Source: Phytopythium helicoides
Taxonomy: Eukaryota; Oomycota; Peronosporomycetes; Pythiales; Pythiaceae
Length of the DNA stretch: 64,000 nt
Reading direction: 5' to 3'
Assembly: GCA_024867545.1 (NCBI GenBank)
Contig: JANFNE010000020.1
Location: 496,001-560,000 of the forward strand
Shown: positions 55,337 to 64,000 of the stretch, one piece after another
Layout of the letters: each line of letters begins with the position of its first letter
How positions within the stretch are numbered: the stretch's first letter is position 1
Position numbers and translations under genes: made by a program
The notes under the pieces: generated by a model
What the model was told of the DNA's origin: nothing
What the model saw: only the letters and a program-made list of their open reading frames with translations
Databases searched by the model: none

Positions 55337-57814
55337 TCAAGATGTTTGAGTTGTATTGCAACCTAGCCACTTCTCTTCGACGGGGTCGCAAGGACTTCCG
55401 ATTCCACGCGAAATCTCTTCTCGACGGATCGCTTCGTGCGGCGGGGAATACATACACGCAATCACCATCATGCGGTCGCTGTAGCACATGCCGAGTTCAT
55501 TCGCGTAGTACTGACTCGAGCTAGCTAAGCGACATCGACGGTAGAGCACTCCATTGCATGCACGGACATTTTCTTCGAGTATAGGTGCCAAATAAATGTC
55601 TGTTGGGATTGGAAAAGTGCAAACCGATGCACTGTACTTATCAAAGACAGATTGAGCAACTGCCGTTGGTCGTTCAGTAGATGTGTTCATGCATTCCCCA
55701 ATCGGCTGCGCTTCACAAATAGAAGGCAGTTTGCATCCCTCCAAAGTAACCGCTGCAGCAAGCACCTAAGTCTGCAAGGATGAGAGACACCAGAAAACGA
55801 TTCTTCGAGAAATCTGGAAGCGTGTACATGTTGTGGCTTCCAACAAGAACAATTCGTTCAATTGCCCGAAGTGGAGCAACGTTAGGAAGGTCGGCTTAAG
55901 TGACTGAACATTGCAAACGAGATAGGTTTTGAGCGTCGATAATCCTTCGAACTGATGGTAGGCGTGGCAAGCTTGGATGAGCACCCAAGTGGAAGTACAT
56001 CAGTGATCCCATCTGCGAGAACATGTCGTCTGGGAGATAGAGCAGGCTGCGACCTCCTGGTTGCCCTTCAACAGCTCTGCAGCGATCTCGTGAGTATATA
56101 CTTGATACCGTTCGGCACTGCATCGCATAAACTCACATGAGCTGAAGATTCTGAAGTACGTTTACCCAATCAGGAAAACGCTCGATACCTGTGTACATTA
56201 GCACACTGCAGTGGGGCTTGAGTTTCAATTGGATAACTAGCACATCTTAGATTCACTTACAGCTGTTGGAGACCGGTGCATTTCTTGAGTTCCTCCGGAA
56301 GTGATACCAGTTGGCGATTTATGATTTGCAGAATTCTTAAGTCACCACTAACAGCAAGTGATCGAACAGTTTCCATCGAATCCGCAGGATTTGTCCACTG
56401 CTCCCATGTCGTCGGTGCTCGATCCACATCGATCATTGCACGGCAGGGGCAATTTCCACCGGAATCCCAGCGGTGCGCATAAGCAACACATTGCGGATAA
56501 ACACTGCAGACCTTTTGAGACTCCTTGATACTCTTGGTAGTGTAAAATAGTATCACGAAGCTGGCGGCGATATAAAGTACAGCACAGCATCGTGGAACTT
56601 TTCGACTTCGGCGGATCGTCCTCCGATCGTCTGACTCATTGGCACAGCGTTTCCGGGAATCTCTTGCACTCTCTATTGACACCTCAACTAGACGGAGCAT
56701 CCGATAGTAGAATGAGAAATTTAGTGTGGTACGGATGGCCCACCCGTACCAGGTTTGTATGCGCATCCCATCAAAACTAATTCGAAATGCTGTGATCTCA
56801 GCTGCATCTGAAACGAGGCGCGTCTCCCGCTCAAACCAACCTGCAGAGAAATAGCGCAAGTACATTTCAGCGCGGTTGCGGTCGAAGTCAAATTGAAGAG
56901 CGGCGTTGACAAGAAGTTCGAATTGGAGCGCCGACGGCAAACACCATGTCAAATCTGTTAGTGGAACGATAAACGTTACACATCAAATTCAATACAGGTA
57001 TATACGACGCCATTGACAGCGTACACTGTGTCGCAGAACATCTCGGTAAATGCCGAGTGGGTTTCTGGGGCCAAAATGAAGAACGCACACGAAAGAGAGT
57101 TGATGGCGATGAGCGTAGCGTACGCAATGCAGGTAGAATCGCTGTAGCCAGCATCCATGAGCGAGTGAAGGGAGTAAGTTTGCACGAGAATGTCTACCCC
57201 CTTATTGATCGCGTTCTATGCATGGGCAACAGCAGGTTTCTTGTTAGCCCGTTCTTTCGTACAATTTGAGTTTTTTTTCATACCATAATTCTTCCGTTGG
57301 GCCCTGTGTACGAAGTCGACTCAAGCAACCAGGCCCAAAGTCCCCGCCGTCCGAGAAATGGCATTATGCTCATTTTTGACCGCTCCTTGTTGCGTAAAAC
57401 AGTCATGCGTGCGCCAACCCATAGGTACCCAAGCGCGACAAGGCAAAGTGAGACACCATTGGTGATGACTAATGCCGAGTCGGCATTGACAATGAGCCAC
57501 AACATGCCGTCGTCAAATTCTGACGTACGCATGAGGTAGTTTGCCGCTCGGTTTGGGCTGATAGTCACGATCACGAGCCAGACAGTCCACACGATAGCTA
57601 TGAAAAGTGAAATCATCATGCCAATCCCTGGTCGTCCAAATGCATCGTCGAATGATAGAGTCAAGTGATGTGAAAGAGTCGACTCAGGTGCCACTTGCGC
57701 CTTCTTTTGGGACCCTGAATTTTCAGGAACAACTGACGTCATCGTGCGCTCCGGTGACACTACGAAGCTTGCCCTGCTGAAACAAAACCATCCTAGAAGA
57801 CGAGTGTCTGGCAT
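55337..57814 (-). CDS. Multipass membrane protein with LRRs and Cys-rich tail, copy B
   Basis: Same architecture as copy A: hydrophobic segments (MMISLFIAIVWTVWLVIVTI; ALVITNGVSLCLVALGYLWV; TLIAINSLSCAFFILAPE), FDRNRAEMYLRYFSAGWFERE, a membrane helix (AVLYIAASFVILFYTTKS), LRRs (LRILQIINRQLVSLPEELKK; LYLPDDMFSQMGSL) and the tail (CKLPSICEAQPIGECM; ACNGVLYRRCRLASSS). Exon 1 is 57814-57284 and exon 2 starts at 57215 (intron 68 nt). Frame changes occur near 56925, 55890-55920 and 55740-55765. The start at 57814 was chosen by alignment with copy A; a longer in-frame start at 58054 exists. Confidence 0.65.
55367..55570 (-). repeat. 3' end segment of copy B matching copy A
   Basis: Partner of 52671-52874. 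Both encode the last Cys-rich residues and C-terminus of the tandem paralogues. Confidence 0.8.
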
Positions 57815-58103
57815 TGCCAAAATAAATAGTGACGATTGTGTGCCGCCAAAATTGTGAGCAGTTTGAATATATATAGACAAGAAGTCTACATCGAAGCGAC
57901 CACCGCCGAAATCAAAACCATGGAAAAGCGCGAGAAAAAAAAAAATACCTTGAGAGGTGATAATGGTGAACTCGATGCGGATGCCGTGGGGTTCTCGCAC
58001 ACTGATCAGACGGTGTCCGTCACCCGGGTTCGTCGATCTTTTTGGCGGCAGCAACTCGACATGACTTTTTTTTAATGCGTTTGGTAGGCACTAGTGAGCT
58101 ACG

Positions 58104-59231
58104 TTAAAACCATTGATGCTGAAACTGGGCAACGAAGTCGCGAAAGTCTATATCAGTTTTCATCCTGGATTTGAGCTCGCTCAAGTTTGCCGGAAGGTCA
58201 CCTGCACCTCCGGAGCGTTTTACTGCACTCGCTCGAAAGTTCGATAGCATGCGCTCGCACGCATCTTGAATGACCTCAACTTCTCGCTGTTGTGTGGACA
58301 TGTATTCTTCAAACTGAGTAGTCTGGTTGTGAGATTCTCGAAGCGACTGCTGCCATTCCTCATCACTAAGCAAACGAGCCAAGTGGCGTCGGAATGGAGA
58401 TCGCAGTACCTTTTTCATCATCCCCAGAAACTCTGAGCCGCTCTCTCGCTCGCTGGATTGGTAAAGCTCCAACCTTGCTTTGCTGTTCTTGGGCGAATTG
58501 GATACTTCTGGGTCGCAGTAGATCCACGTTGTTAGCGCAAATCGAGGGACTGAAGATGGCAGCACACGATGCAGCATTTGCTGCGACGAAAAGAGCACTA
58601 GCTCCCCAAATCGAGGCTGAAGAACCACGCGATCCTTTGGGAACGGGTAAAGCACGATCTCTCCACCATCCCCATCTCTCCAATCTTCATTTAGATACAA
58701 CACGGCTGTGACGCACTTGCCGTCGTGTCCGTACGAATCAAAGTGCATTGGGAAGCACGCGCCACTGCCTTCATTGTACTGAAGCTTGCACATGTGGCCC
58801 ACGAGGGCCAACCAGTCAGGCAGCGCACGCTGCAGTGGCCCAAAGACGACTTGCGAGTCGTAAAAATCGCGCAGAAACGGCGTTGTCGAGGCGCTGGCAT
58901 CGCTGAAGTCCGCCAGCTCCGTCTCGAGGATGTGGTGCTTCTCGAGCAGCAGCGTCTGCGCTCCTTGCTTCCCACCGCCAACCAAAATGTGCGTAGAGTT
59001 CGGGTAGAGCAGCCCTTGGTCGTGCATCGAGCGCATCTCGTCGCGCAGCTGGCGCAGGTAGCGCGGCGGGAAGGCGTCTCGCACCACGCAGAACCCGTCG
59101 GCCAGCAGCTGATCACCGAGCTCTCGCGTCATCAGCGCGCTCCATCGCGAGTCCGCGCGCAGCTCCGAGGCGGCGGCAGCAGCTCCAGCGCGCGAGGAGA
59201 AGCGCCGCGCAAGCCACTGGCCTCGCCACAT
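58104..59231 (-). CDS. 2-oxoglutarate/Fe(II)-dependent dioxygenase (prolyl-4-hydroxylase-like), probably mitochondrial
   Basis: Single uninterrupted exon, 375 residues. The double-stranded beta helix is clear: iron ligands His-x-Asp in CFPMHFDSYGHDG, AVLYLNEDW, GGEIVLYPF, the distal His in QMLHRVLPSS and the 2-oxoglutarate Arg in PRFALTTWIY. The N-terminus (MWRGQWLARRFSSRAGAAAA) is basic, Ser/Ala-rich and acid-free, like a mitochondrial presequence, so 59231 is preferred over the longer frame to 59351. A helical C-terminal extension of about 120 residues is unassigned. Substrate unknown. It diverges from the small OB-fold gene across a 128-base promoter. Confidence 0.85.
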   Translation of the reverse strand: MWRGQWLARRFSSRAGAAAAASELRADSRWSALMTRELGDQLLADGFCVVRDAFPPRYLRQLRDEMRSMHDQGLLYPNSTHILVGGGKQGAQTLLLEKHHILETELADFSDASASTTPFLRDFYDSQVVFGPLQRALPDWLALVGHMCKLQYNEGSGACFPMHFDSYGHDGKCVTAVLYLNEDWRDGDGGEIVLYPFPKDRVVLQPRFGELVLFSSQQMLHRVLPSSVPRFALTTWIYCDPEVSNSPKNSKARLELYQSSERESGSEFLGMMKKVLRSPFRRHLARLLSDEEWQQSLRESHNQTTQFEEYMSTQQREVEVIQDACERMLSNFRASAVKRSGGAGDLPANLSELKSRMKTDIDFRDFVAQFQHQWF

Positions 59232-59359
59232 GCTGCAATGCCGAAAAAGCGACGCTCCTCGAGGAGCTACGACGTTTGATTGGTTAAAATATATCTTCAG
59301 AGCATTATGATTGGCTGAAAAAGTCTCAATCGCCGCTGGATCGAGCTCCACCGCACGTT
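59232..59359. promoter_or_regulatory. Divergent promoter with two ATTGG (CCAAT) boxes
   Basis: Between the dioxygenase and the OB-fold gene, ATTGG occurs near 59278 and again near 59309, about 30 bases apart in the same orientation. Likely CCAAT-type elements serving both genes (inference). Confidence 0.4.
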
Positions 59360-60135
59360 ATGAGCATGATGAGCGTGGTGTTCGTGCCGAGCGCCGTGGT
59401 GGACAAGGCGCTGGTGCACGACATGGTGTGCGTGGGGCTCTCGCTCGGCTGCTGACTGCGCTGACTCGTGGCGCTCGGCAGGTACGCGGGCTGTCCGCGC
59501 TGCTCCAAGTCGCTCGGCGGCTGCGCGGCGACTGGTAGCGTGAGCTGCTCGTCCTGCGGCGCGGCGCTGCAGGCCACGGAGCTGCAGTACAAGTACAGGC
59601 TCAAGGTGATGCTGCGCTTGGAGGGGCGGTGGGCAAGTCCGGGCGGCTGCTTAGAGAGAGTTTTTTTTTTTTTTTTGGAGTAGCTTCAAGTGCTGCACGA
59701 CTGCGAGGTGGAGGGCGCCATGATGTTCGACGAGGCGGCGCGCGCGTTCCTGGGCGTGCCGGCCGCGCAGTACAAGCGCTCGCTGCTGCCGCAGTACCCG
59801 CAGCTACCGTTCGTGCTCGCGGACCTGATCGAAGGACTGCACGTGGCCTTCCACTGCCAGCGCCAAGTGAGCGCCAATCCAAACTTCACGGTAAGTTGAA
59901 GTGGAGGAGCTCCACGAATGATCACGTTTGAGCTCATGAGGTCGATCTTCACGAGTAGAAAGACCTCAAAATCGTGCGGCTGACGCCGTTGGTACGTGAG
60001 CTGCTGCCGCGACCGGCTGTGATTTTGGCTTTGGAGGTACTCCGTGGCCAGCAGAACGAGTCCGCACAGCAAGAGGAGAAGTGGTGGAGCATCTCGCCGC
60101 CATCGGACGATTTCAGCGATCTCAGCGGGCAGTAA
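59360..60135 (+). CDS. Small protein with RPA1 C-terminal-like zinc-ribbon OB fold
   Basis: Exons 59360-59427, 59482-59636, 59691-59890, 59959-60135 (introns 54, 54 and 68 nt) give 199 residues. The core resembles the last OB fold of RPA1: a zinc ribbon YAGCPRCSKSLGG ... VSCSSCGAALQ, then LQYKYRLKVMLRLEG, a strand-helix DCEVEGAMMFDEAARAFLG and a final strand region VAFHCQRQVSANPNF. The rest of RPA1 (three more OB folds) is missing, and the C-terminal about 55 residues are unique. It could be a single-strand DNA-binding repair or meiosis factor of the RPA-related type (SHLD2, MEIOB), but identity is open. The second intron has a weak donor and a T16 tract, so its edges are tentative. Confidence 0.6.
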
Positions 60136-60205
60136 TATCAACAACATGAAAGCACTATCTGTATTGCGCAGTCTATCTCCCGATTGATGTAGTAAGCGAG
60201 CACGC

Positions 60206-62820
60206 TCACCGCCGCATAATGGCCTTGCTTCGCGTTGGTGCTCCGTGGGTCTTGCCCTTGATGTTGCCCTTGCCGCGCTTGGTCTTGCCGCCGTTAGACG
60301 ATACTTTGACACCACGCGATCGCGCCTTCCGCTTCTCCTCCTTGCGGATCTTGGACTCGCTGAGCAGCTCCGTCTTAGCGTTCTTGTTGACACGCATCTT
60401 GTTGGCCAGGTGCGGCTTCTTGCCGTTACGGTAGTCGAGCTTGCGACCACCATCCTCGTCATCGCCTTCCTCACCTCCAGTAAACACCTTCTTGTGCTGC
60501 TTCTGCTGCCACTTCTTGTACAGCTCACCAACCTGGTGCTTCTTCTTCTTGCCTCCAACGGCCATGCCACTCTCATTACGCCGCTTGAGCGTACCTTGGC
60601 TCGTGAGCTCACCCGCCGTCGTCTTCACAAACTTCTTCTTGCGCACATCCCAGTGCAGAATACGCCGCTTCTTGTTCATCTCGATAGCCTCGTCCGGGTT
60701 GACATCAAGGATGGCCTCCTCCAGTCGCGCCTCCTGGAACGCATTCACCTTACCACCGTCGGCGTTTTTCGACAGGAATTCCTCAGTTGTGTAGTCGCCC
60801 TCCTTCATGTAGCCAATGTAGTTCTCACGGTCCTTGAACGAAGGGCCTTCTGCCTCCTCGGCATCCTCACCACTGCCAGCTGCCTCAGAAGTAGAATGCT
60901 GTTGTTGCTTCGATGCAATAATCTCCTTCATCACGTCCTCTTCGCGCTCGCCGGCTGCAACTCGCTTCTTGATTTGTTTTCGCTCAAACTTTGACAAGAA
61001 CACCGTTTTCTTCGGCTTCACCGGCTCGGCAACTTCGGGCTTCTCAGTGTTGTCGTCAGTACTTGTGGGAGCACTGTCGCCCCCGCTCTGGTCGTTCTTC
61101 TCTTCGTCAGCCTCCTCCTCGTTGACTGCCTCATCAGGGGATGTCTTGACTTTCTTCGCTTCTGTCTGAATAATTTTCTCGTGCAGCTTGCGCTTGGATG
61201 CCATCATGACCACGGCAGGCGCAGTCTTCTTCACTGAGTGAGTACCAGCAGAGATTTCAAATATGGTCTGTGGTGGGCGGAAGTTCTGCAACGACTCTAT
61301 GTACTCAGCCTTGTTTGCCTGCTCCGAGCTGCGCGTGTACTCCTCCTGGAACAGCGGGTGCACCTTCTTGACGAGCAGCTCCTTAGCGCGCTTAATTGAC
61401 AGCTTCGAAGGGTCCGCACGTGTGCGGGTGTACATCTTGTAGGCATTTGCGCACACTTTGACAAGAGGCGAGACCTGTGGATGCGAGCGAAGCAGCTCTT
61501 GCATGTGTTCTGTCTCACGATCAATGAGTTCGTTCGGGAACGCGCCATAGTGGATGTCCGGCACACGCATCGTGTCGAGAGAGTACCCGCGCTCGACAGT
61601 ATTGGGAGCGGAGTCTTCAAGACGTCGACCAATGTACAGGTGGAGGTCGACCATGTACGGTGTCTCGTCCGGGTCCACAAAGCTGAAAGCCGTACCACTT
61701 CGACCGGCACGAGCAGCACGACCAACACGATGCACAAACAGCTTGGCCGTGGGAGGGAACGAGTAGTTCAGCACGTTGTTCAGCAGCGGGATATCAATAC
61801 CACGTGCAGCAACGTCCGTGACAATCAGGATATTGGTCTTCTTGGCACGGAACTTGCCGATGTTGATCTTACGCGAGGCCTGATCCATGTCACCATACAC
61901 GCACGAGGACTCAATGCGGTTGGCACGCAACAGCTCATGCAGGAACTCCACGTGGTGACGTGTCGCTGCAAACACGATGGTCTGGTCGTTCTTGGGGATG
62001 AACTCGCGCAGCATGTAGAGGAACAGCGCGGGCTTGTCGTCCGTGCGCACAGTAAAGAAGGTCATCTTGAGATTCTCCGAGAACTTGTTCTCAACATCAA
62101 GACGAATGAGCTCGGGCTCGCTGAGACCTGCGCGCGCAAACTGTACAAGGGCCTTGGGCAGCGTGGCCGAGAACAGCAGTGTCTGGCGACTCGTGGGCAT
62201 GTTCTTGAGAATCTCCTGCAGCTGCTCCGCAAATCCCATCTCGAAGATGCGGTCTGCCTCGTCGAAAACGACATACTCGACCGCCTTGAGGTTGAAGTCT
62301 GGATTTCCTGCAAGTGGTGCATGAGACGACCTGGTGTGGCGACGAGCACGTCCGGGTTGGCCGCGATGGTCTCAAACTGGTGCTCCATGCCCTCTCCACC
62401 GACAATAAGCGAGATCTTGAGCGTGGTGAAGCGCGCGAGCGACTTGGCGAAGCGCAGCGTCTGCACGGCGAGCTCTCGCGTGGGTGCGAGCACGAGCGCG
62501 CGCACGCCGATCTTCTTGGAGTGCTCCTTGAGCTTCTCGAGCATGGGGATGAGGAAGGCGGCCGTCTTGCCCGAGCCCGTGCGCGCCATGGCCACGCAGT
62601 CCTTGCCCGAGAGCACGATGGGCAGCGACTTGCGCTGGATGGGCGTCGGCACCTTGTAGCCCATGGCCATGACGCCGCGGAACACGGGCGCGCTCAGCCC
62701 CAGGTGCTGGAAGCCGCCCACGCCCGCGCCCTTGCCGTTGCTCTTGCCGTGCGTCGTCGCATTGCCGCCGCCGCCCTCGCGCTGCTTGCCGCCCTTCTTG
62801 AGCAGGTCGTCGCCCGCCAT
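60206..62820 (-). CDS. DDX54: DEAD-box RNA helicase, Dbp10/DDX54 type
   Basis: Nucleolar helicase for 60S ribosomal subunit assembly. About 871 residues. All helicase motifs are present: Q motif [19 protein letters not shown], Ia PTRELA, Ib [17 protein letters not shown] (in the alternate frame), III SATLPK, then [18 protein letters not shown] and [13 protein letters not shown]. The long acidic/basic C-terminus ends with the DBP10-type segment ([20 protein letters not shown]) and a Lys/Arg-rich nucleolar tail. One base appears to be missing at CC 62317-62318, between motifs Ib and II. Start at 62820 ([13 protein letters not shown]). Confidence 0.9.
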
Positions 62821-62987
62821 GAGTGCCGCCTGGCTGGTGTCTTTGGCTCTGGTTGCTATTTGGATGGTTCAAAGGAAAGGTCGCCTTTGATTGGTTGAAA
62901 ATGAGGGTGGAAAGGGTTTCCATTGGCTGAAATGGGGATTCCACGCTATTCGTGCTGAGAAAAACCGTCACCAAGGGCAACCTCGCC
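62821..62987. promoter_or_regulatory. Divergent promoter with two ATTGG boxes
   Basis: Between the helicase and the RING gene, ATTGGTT (near 62891) and ATTGGCT (near 62922) lie about 30 bases apart in the same orientation, as in the 59232-59359 promoter. Confidence 0.4.
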
Positions 62988-63881
62988 ATGTCGGTAGGCC
63001 GCCGGTGCTCGGCCGAGGACGACGGCGACGACGCGGCGCGCGACGAGAGCGAGTGGCTGGCGGCGCGCGCGCTCGACGACGCGGACGTGGCGGTGGCTTT
63101 CGCGCCGCCTGCGGCCTCCAACGGCCAAGTGGAGCCGCAGCAGCAGCAGCAGCAGGAGGACGAGCTTGCCGTGCTGGGCGACACGTGCCCCATCTGCCTG
63201 CAGACGCTCGAGGCGCCCGTGATGCTGCGCGCGTGCTTCCACGTCTTCTGCGGCGAGTGCCTGCGCGCGTGGGTGACCAGCGCGGCGCTGCTGGGCGTGC
63301 GCCCACCGCCATGTCCGCTCTGCAAGACGCGCTTCGACTCGGCGTACGCCAACGTGCGCTCCGAGACGGACTTTGACGTCGTCTACTTTGACGGGCGGAC
63401 GGCTGGTGGAGACCGAGCAGGCGGAGACAGGAGTGATCGCGCGAGGAGAGAGCGGCGCGCGATCGTGTACAGGAGAAGGCTGCGACTTGCGCGTGTTAAC
63501 GGCGTAGAGGTCGACGCGGCCAAGTACCCCAACATGGTCAAGGTGCGCGGCGAGTACGAGGCATGGCTGGAGCGGGAGCTCCACGCGTGCATTGGCCGCG
63601 ACGTGGACCTGACTGTGCTGCTCGCGATTGTGCGCTGCTGCCTTGACAAGATGCCGCGCTTTAGCGCGCGCGCGTGCTACAAAGAGCTTGAGGCGGCACT
63701 TGAGCCGTTCCTCTACGAAGACACAGGGCTGTTTGTTCGCGAGCTGGCGTTCTTCCTGGCGTCTCGACTGAACGTTGAAGCCTACGACGATGCCATCGAG
63801 TACAGATGCTCTAGTAGCCTGGCTGAGTGCTCAGCGGAGCTCTGTCCGTACCACCAGCAAGAGGTGGATCATGAAGGATGA
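62988..63881 (+). CDS. TOPORS-like RING-finger ubiquitin/SUMO ligase
   Basis: Single exon, 297 residues. A C3HC4 RING (CPICLQTLEAPVMLRACFH, FCGECL, CPLCKTRF) is followed directly by FDSAYANVRSETDFDVVYF, which matches the segment after the RING in animal TOPORS. A basic stretch (YRRRLRLARVNG) leads to a helical domain (WLERELHACIGRDVDLTVLLAIVRC, ALEPFLYEDTGLFVRELAFFL) equivalent to the helical domain after the TOPORS RING. The long Ser/Arg tail of animal TOPORS is absent. Known TOPORS proteins ligate ubiquitin and SUMO and act at nuclear bodies and the ciliary base; activity here is inferred. An upstream in-frame ATG lies at 62952. Confidence 0.78.
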   Translation: MSVGRRCSAEDDGDDAARDESEWLAARALDDADVAVAFAPPAASNGQVEPQQQQQQEDELAVLGDTCPICLQTLEAPVMLRACFHVFCGECLRAWVTSAALLGVRPPPCPLCKTRFDSAYANVRSETDFDVVYFDGRTAGGDRAGGDRSDRARRERRAIVYRRRLRLARVNGVEVDAAKYPNMVKVRGEYEAWLERELHACIGRDVDLTVLLAIVRCCLDKMPRFSARACYKELEAALEPFLYEDTGLFVRELAFFLASRLNVEAYDDAIEYRCSSSLAECSAELCPYHQQEVDHEG

Positions 63882-64000
63882 AACCAATCTGGTGAGATTG
63901 TTGAAAGGTGTGACCAAGGTGAGATTCTGTGGTGTGAATGTATGACTATTGATGCGAGCCTGATTGCAGTGGATGCCCAATAGTTGGTGCACTTCTTCAC
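63882..64000. other. Window end, 3' flank of the RING gene
   Basis: Too short to call further features; no gene seen. Confidence 0.4.

Overview
The window reads as nuclear DNA of an oomycete (stramenopile water mould, Phytophthora/Pythium-like). The genes are compact and packed on both strands. Introns are short (mostly 54-82 nt), GT-AG and splice cleanly into conserved proteins. The content fits a flagellated, osmotrophic heterokont: a jouberin-like ciliary protein, papain-like proteases with long Thr/Ala/Pro linkers, sugar porters, and mixed-domain proteins (LRR-IQ-WW-EF hand, LamG-TerD). Lineage is inferred from gene style and content; no marker proves genus.

Layout. 1-1405: 3' part of a telomerase reverse transcriptase gene. 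1709-3928: N-terminal-motor kinesin (CENP-E/kinesin-7-like). 4101-5538: LpxA-type acyltransferase with a mitochondrial-type leader. 5690-8636: AHI1/jouberin. 8719-10073: LRR-IQ-WW-WW-EF-hand protein. 10125-14066 (-): SAPS-domain phosphatase regulator. 14962-19025 (-): two papain-like proteases. 19026-22334: poor region with a broken membrane-protein gene and a broken lipid-phosphate-phosphatase gene. 22187-24305 and 25551-27662: a large inverted duplication, each arm carrying a sugar transporter. 27910-28803: short-chain dehydrogenase. 29239-30938: CDC6/ORC1-type AAA+ protein. 31075-32744 (-): heat shock factor. 33447-36069: all-helical protein of unknown function. 36614-41631 (-): LamG-like plus TerD protein. 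41706-43583: three U2AF-homology-like motifs fused to an SBP2-type L7Ae domain. 43729-45272 (-): CMTR1 cap methyltransferase. 45638-49426 (-): myotubularin. 51099-52555: D-serine dehydratase / D-threonine aldolase-like enzyme. 52644-57814 (-): tandem pair of multipass membrane LRR proteins. 58104-59231 (-): 2-oxoglutarate dioxygenase. 59360-60135: small RPA1-C-like OB-fold protein. 60206-62820 (-): Dbp10/DDX54 helicase. 62988-63881: TOPORS-like RING protein.

Reading-frame quality. Many otherwise convincing genes change frame by one base, usually at or next to a 2-5 base homopolymer. Most breaks behave as one extra base, several as one missing base. Correcting them makes the spliced lengths divisible by three (checked for kinesin, AHI1, LRR-IQ, SAPS, both proteases, CDC6, HSF, myotubularin, Dbp10, the TerD gene and both transporters). 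The simplest explanation is homopolymer-length error in the source reads, so I call these loci genes rather than pseudogenes unless damage is denser.

How the genes relate. Neighbours are mostly unrelated housekeeping genes (telomere and DNA replication, DNA binding, mRNA capping, ribosome biogenesis, lipid signalling). Divergent pairs share short promoters, several with paired ATTGG (CCAAT) boxes. The most unusual items are the UHM-L7Ae/SBP2 fusion, the LamG-TerD protein, the inverted transporter duplication with a captured neighbour exon, and the RPA1-C-like and TOPORS-like genes.
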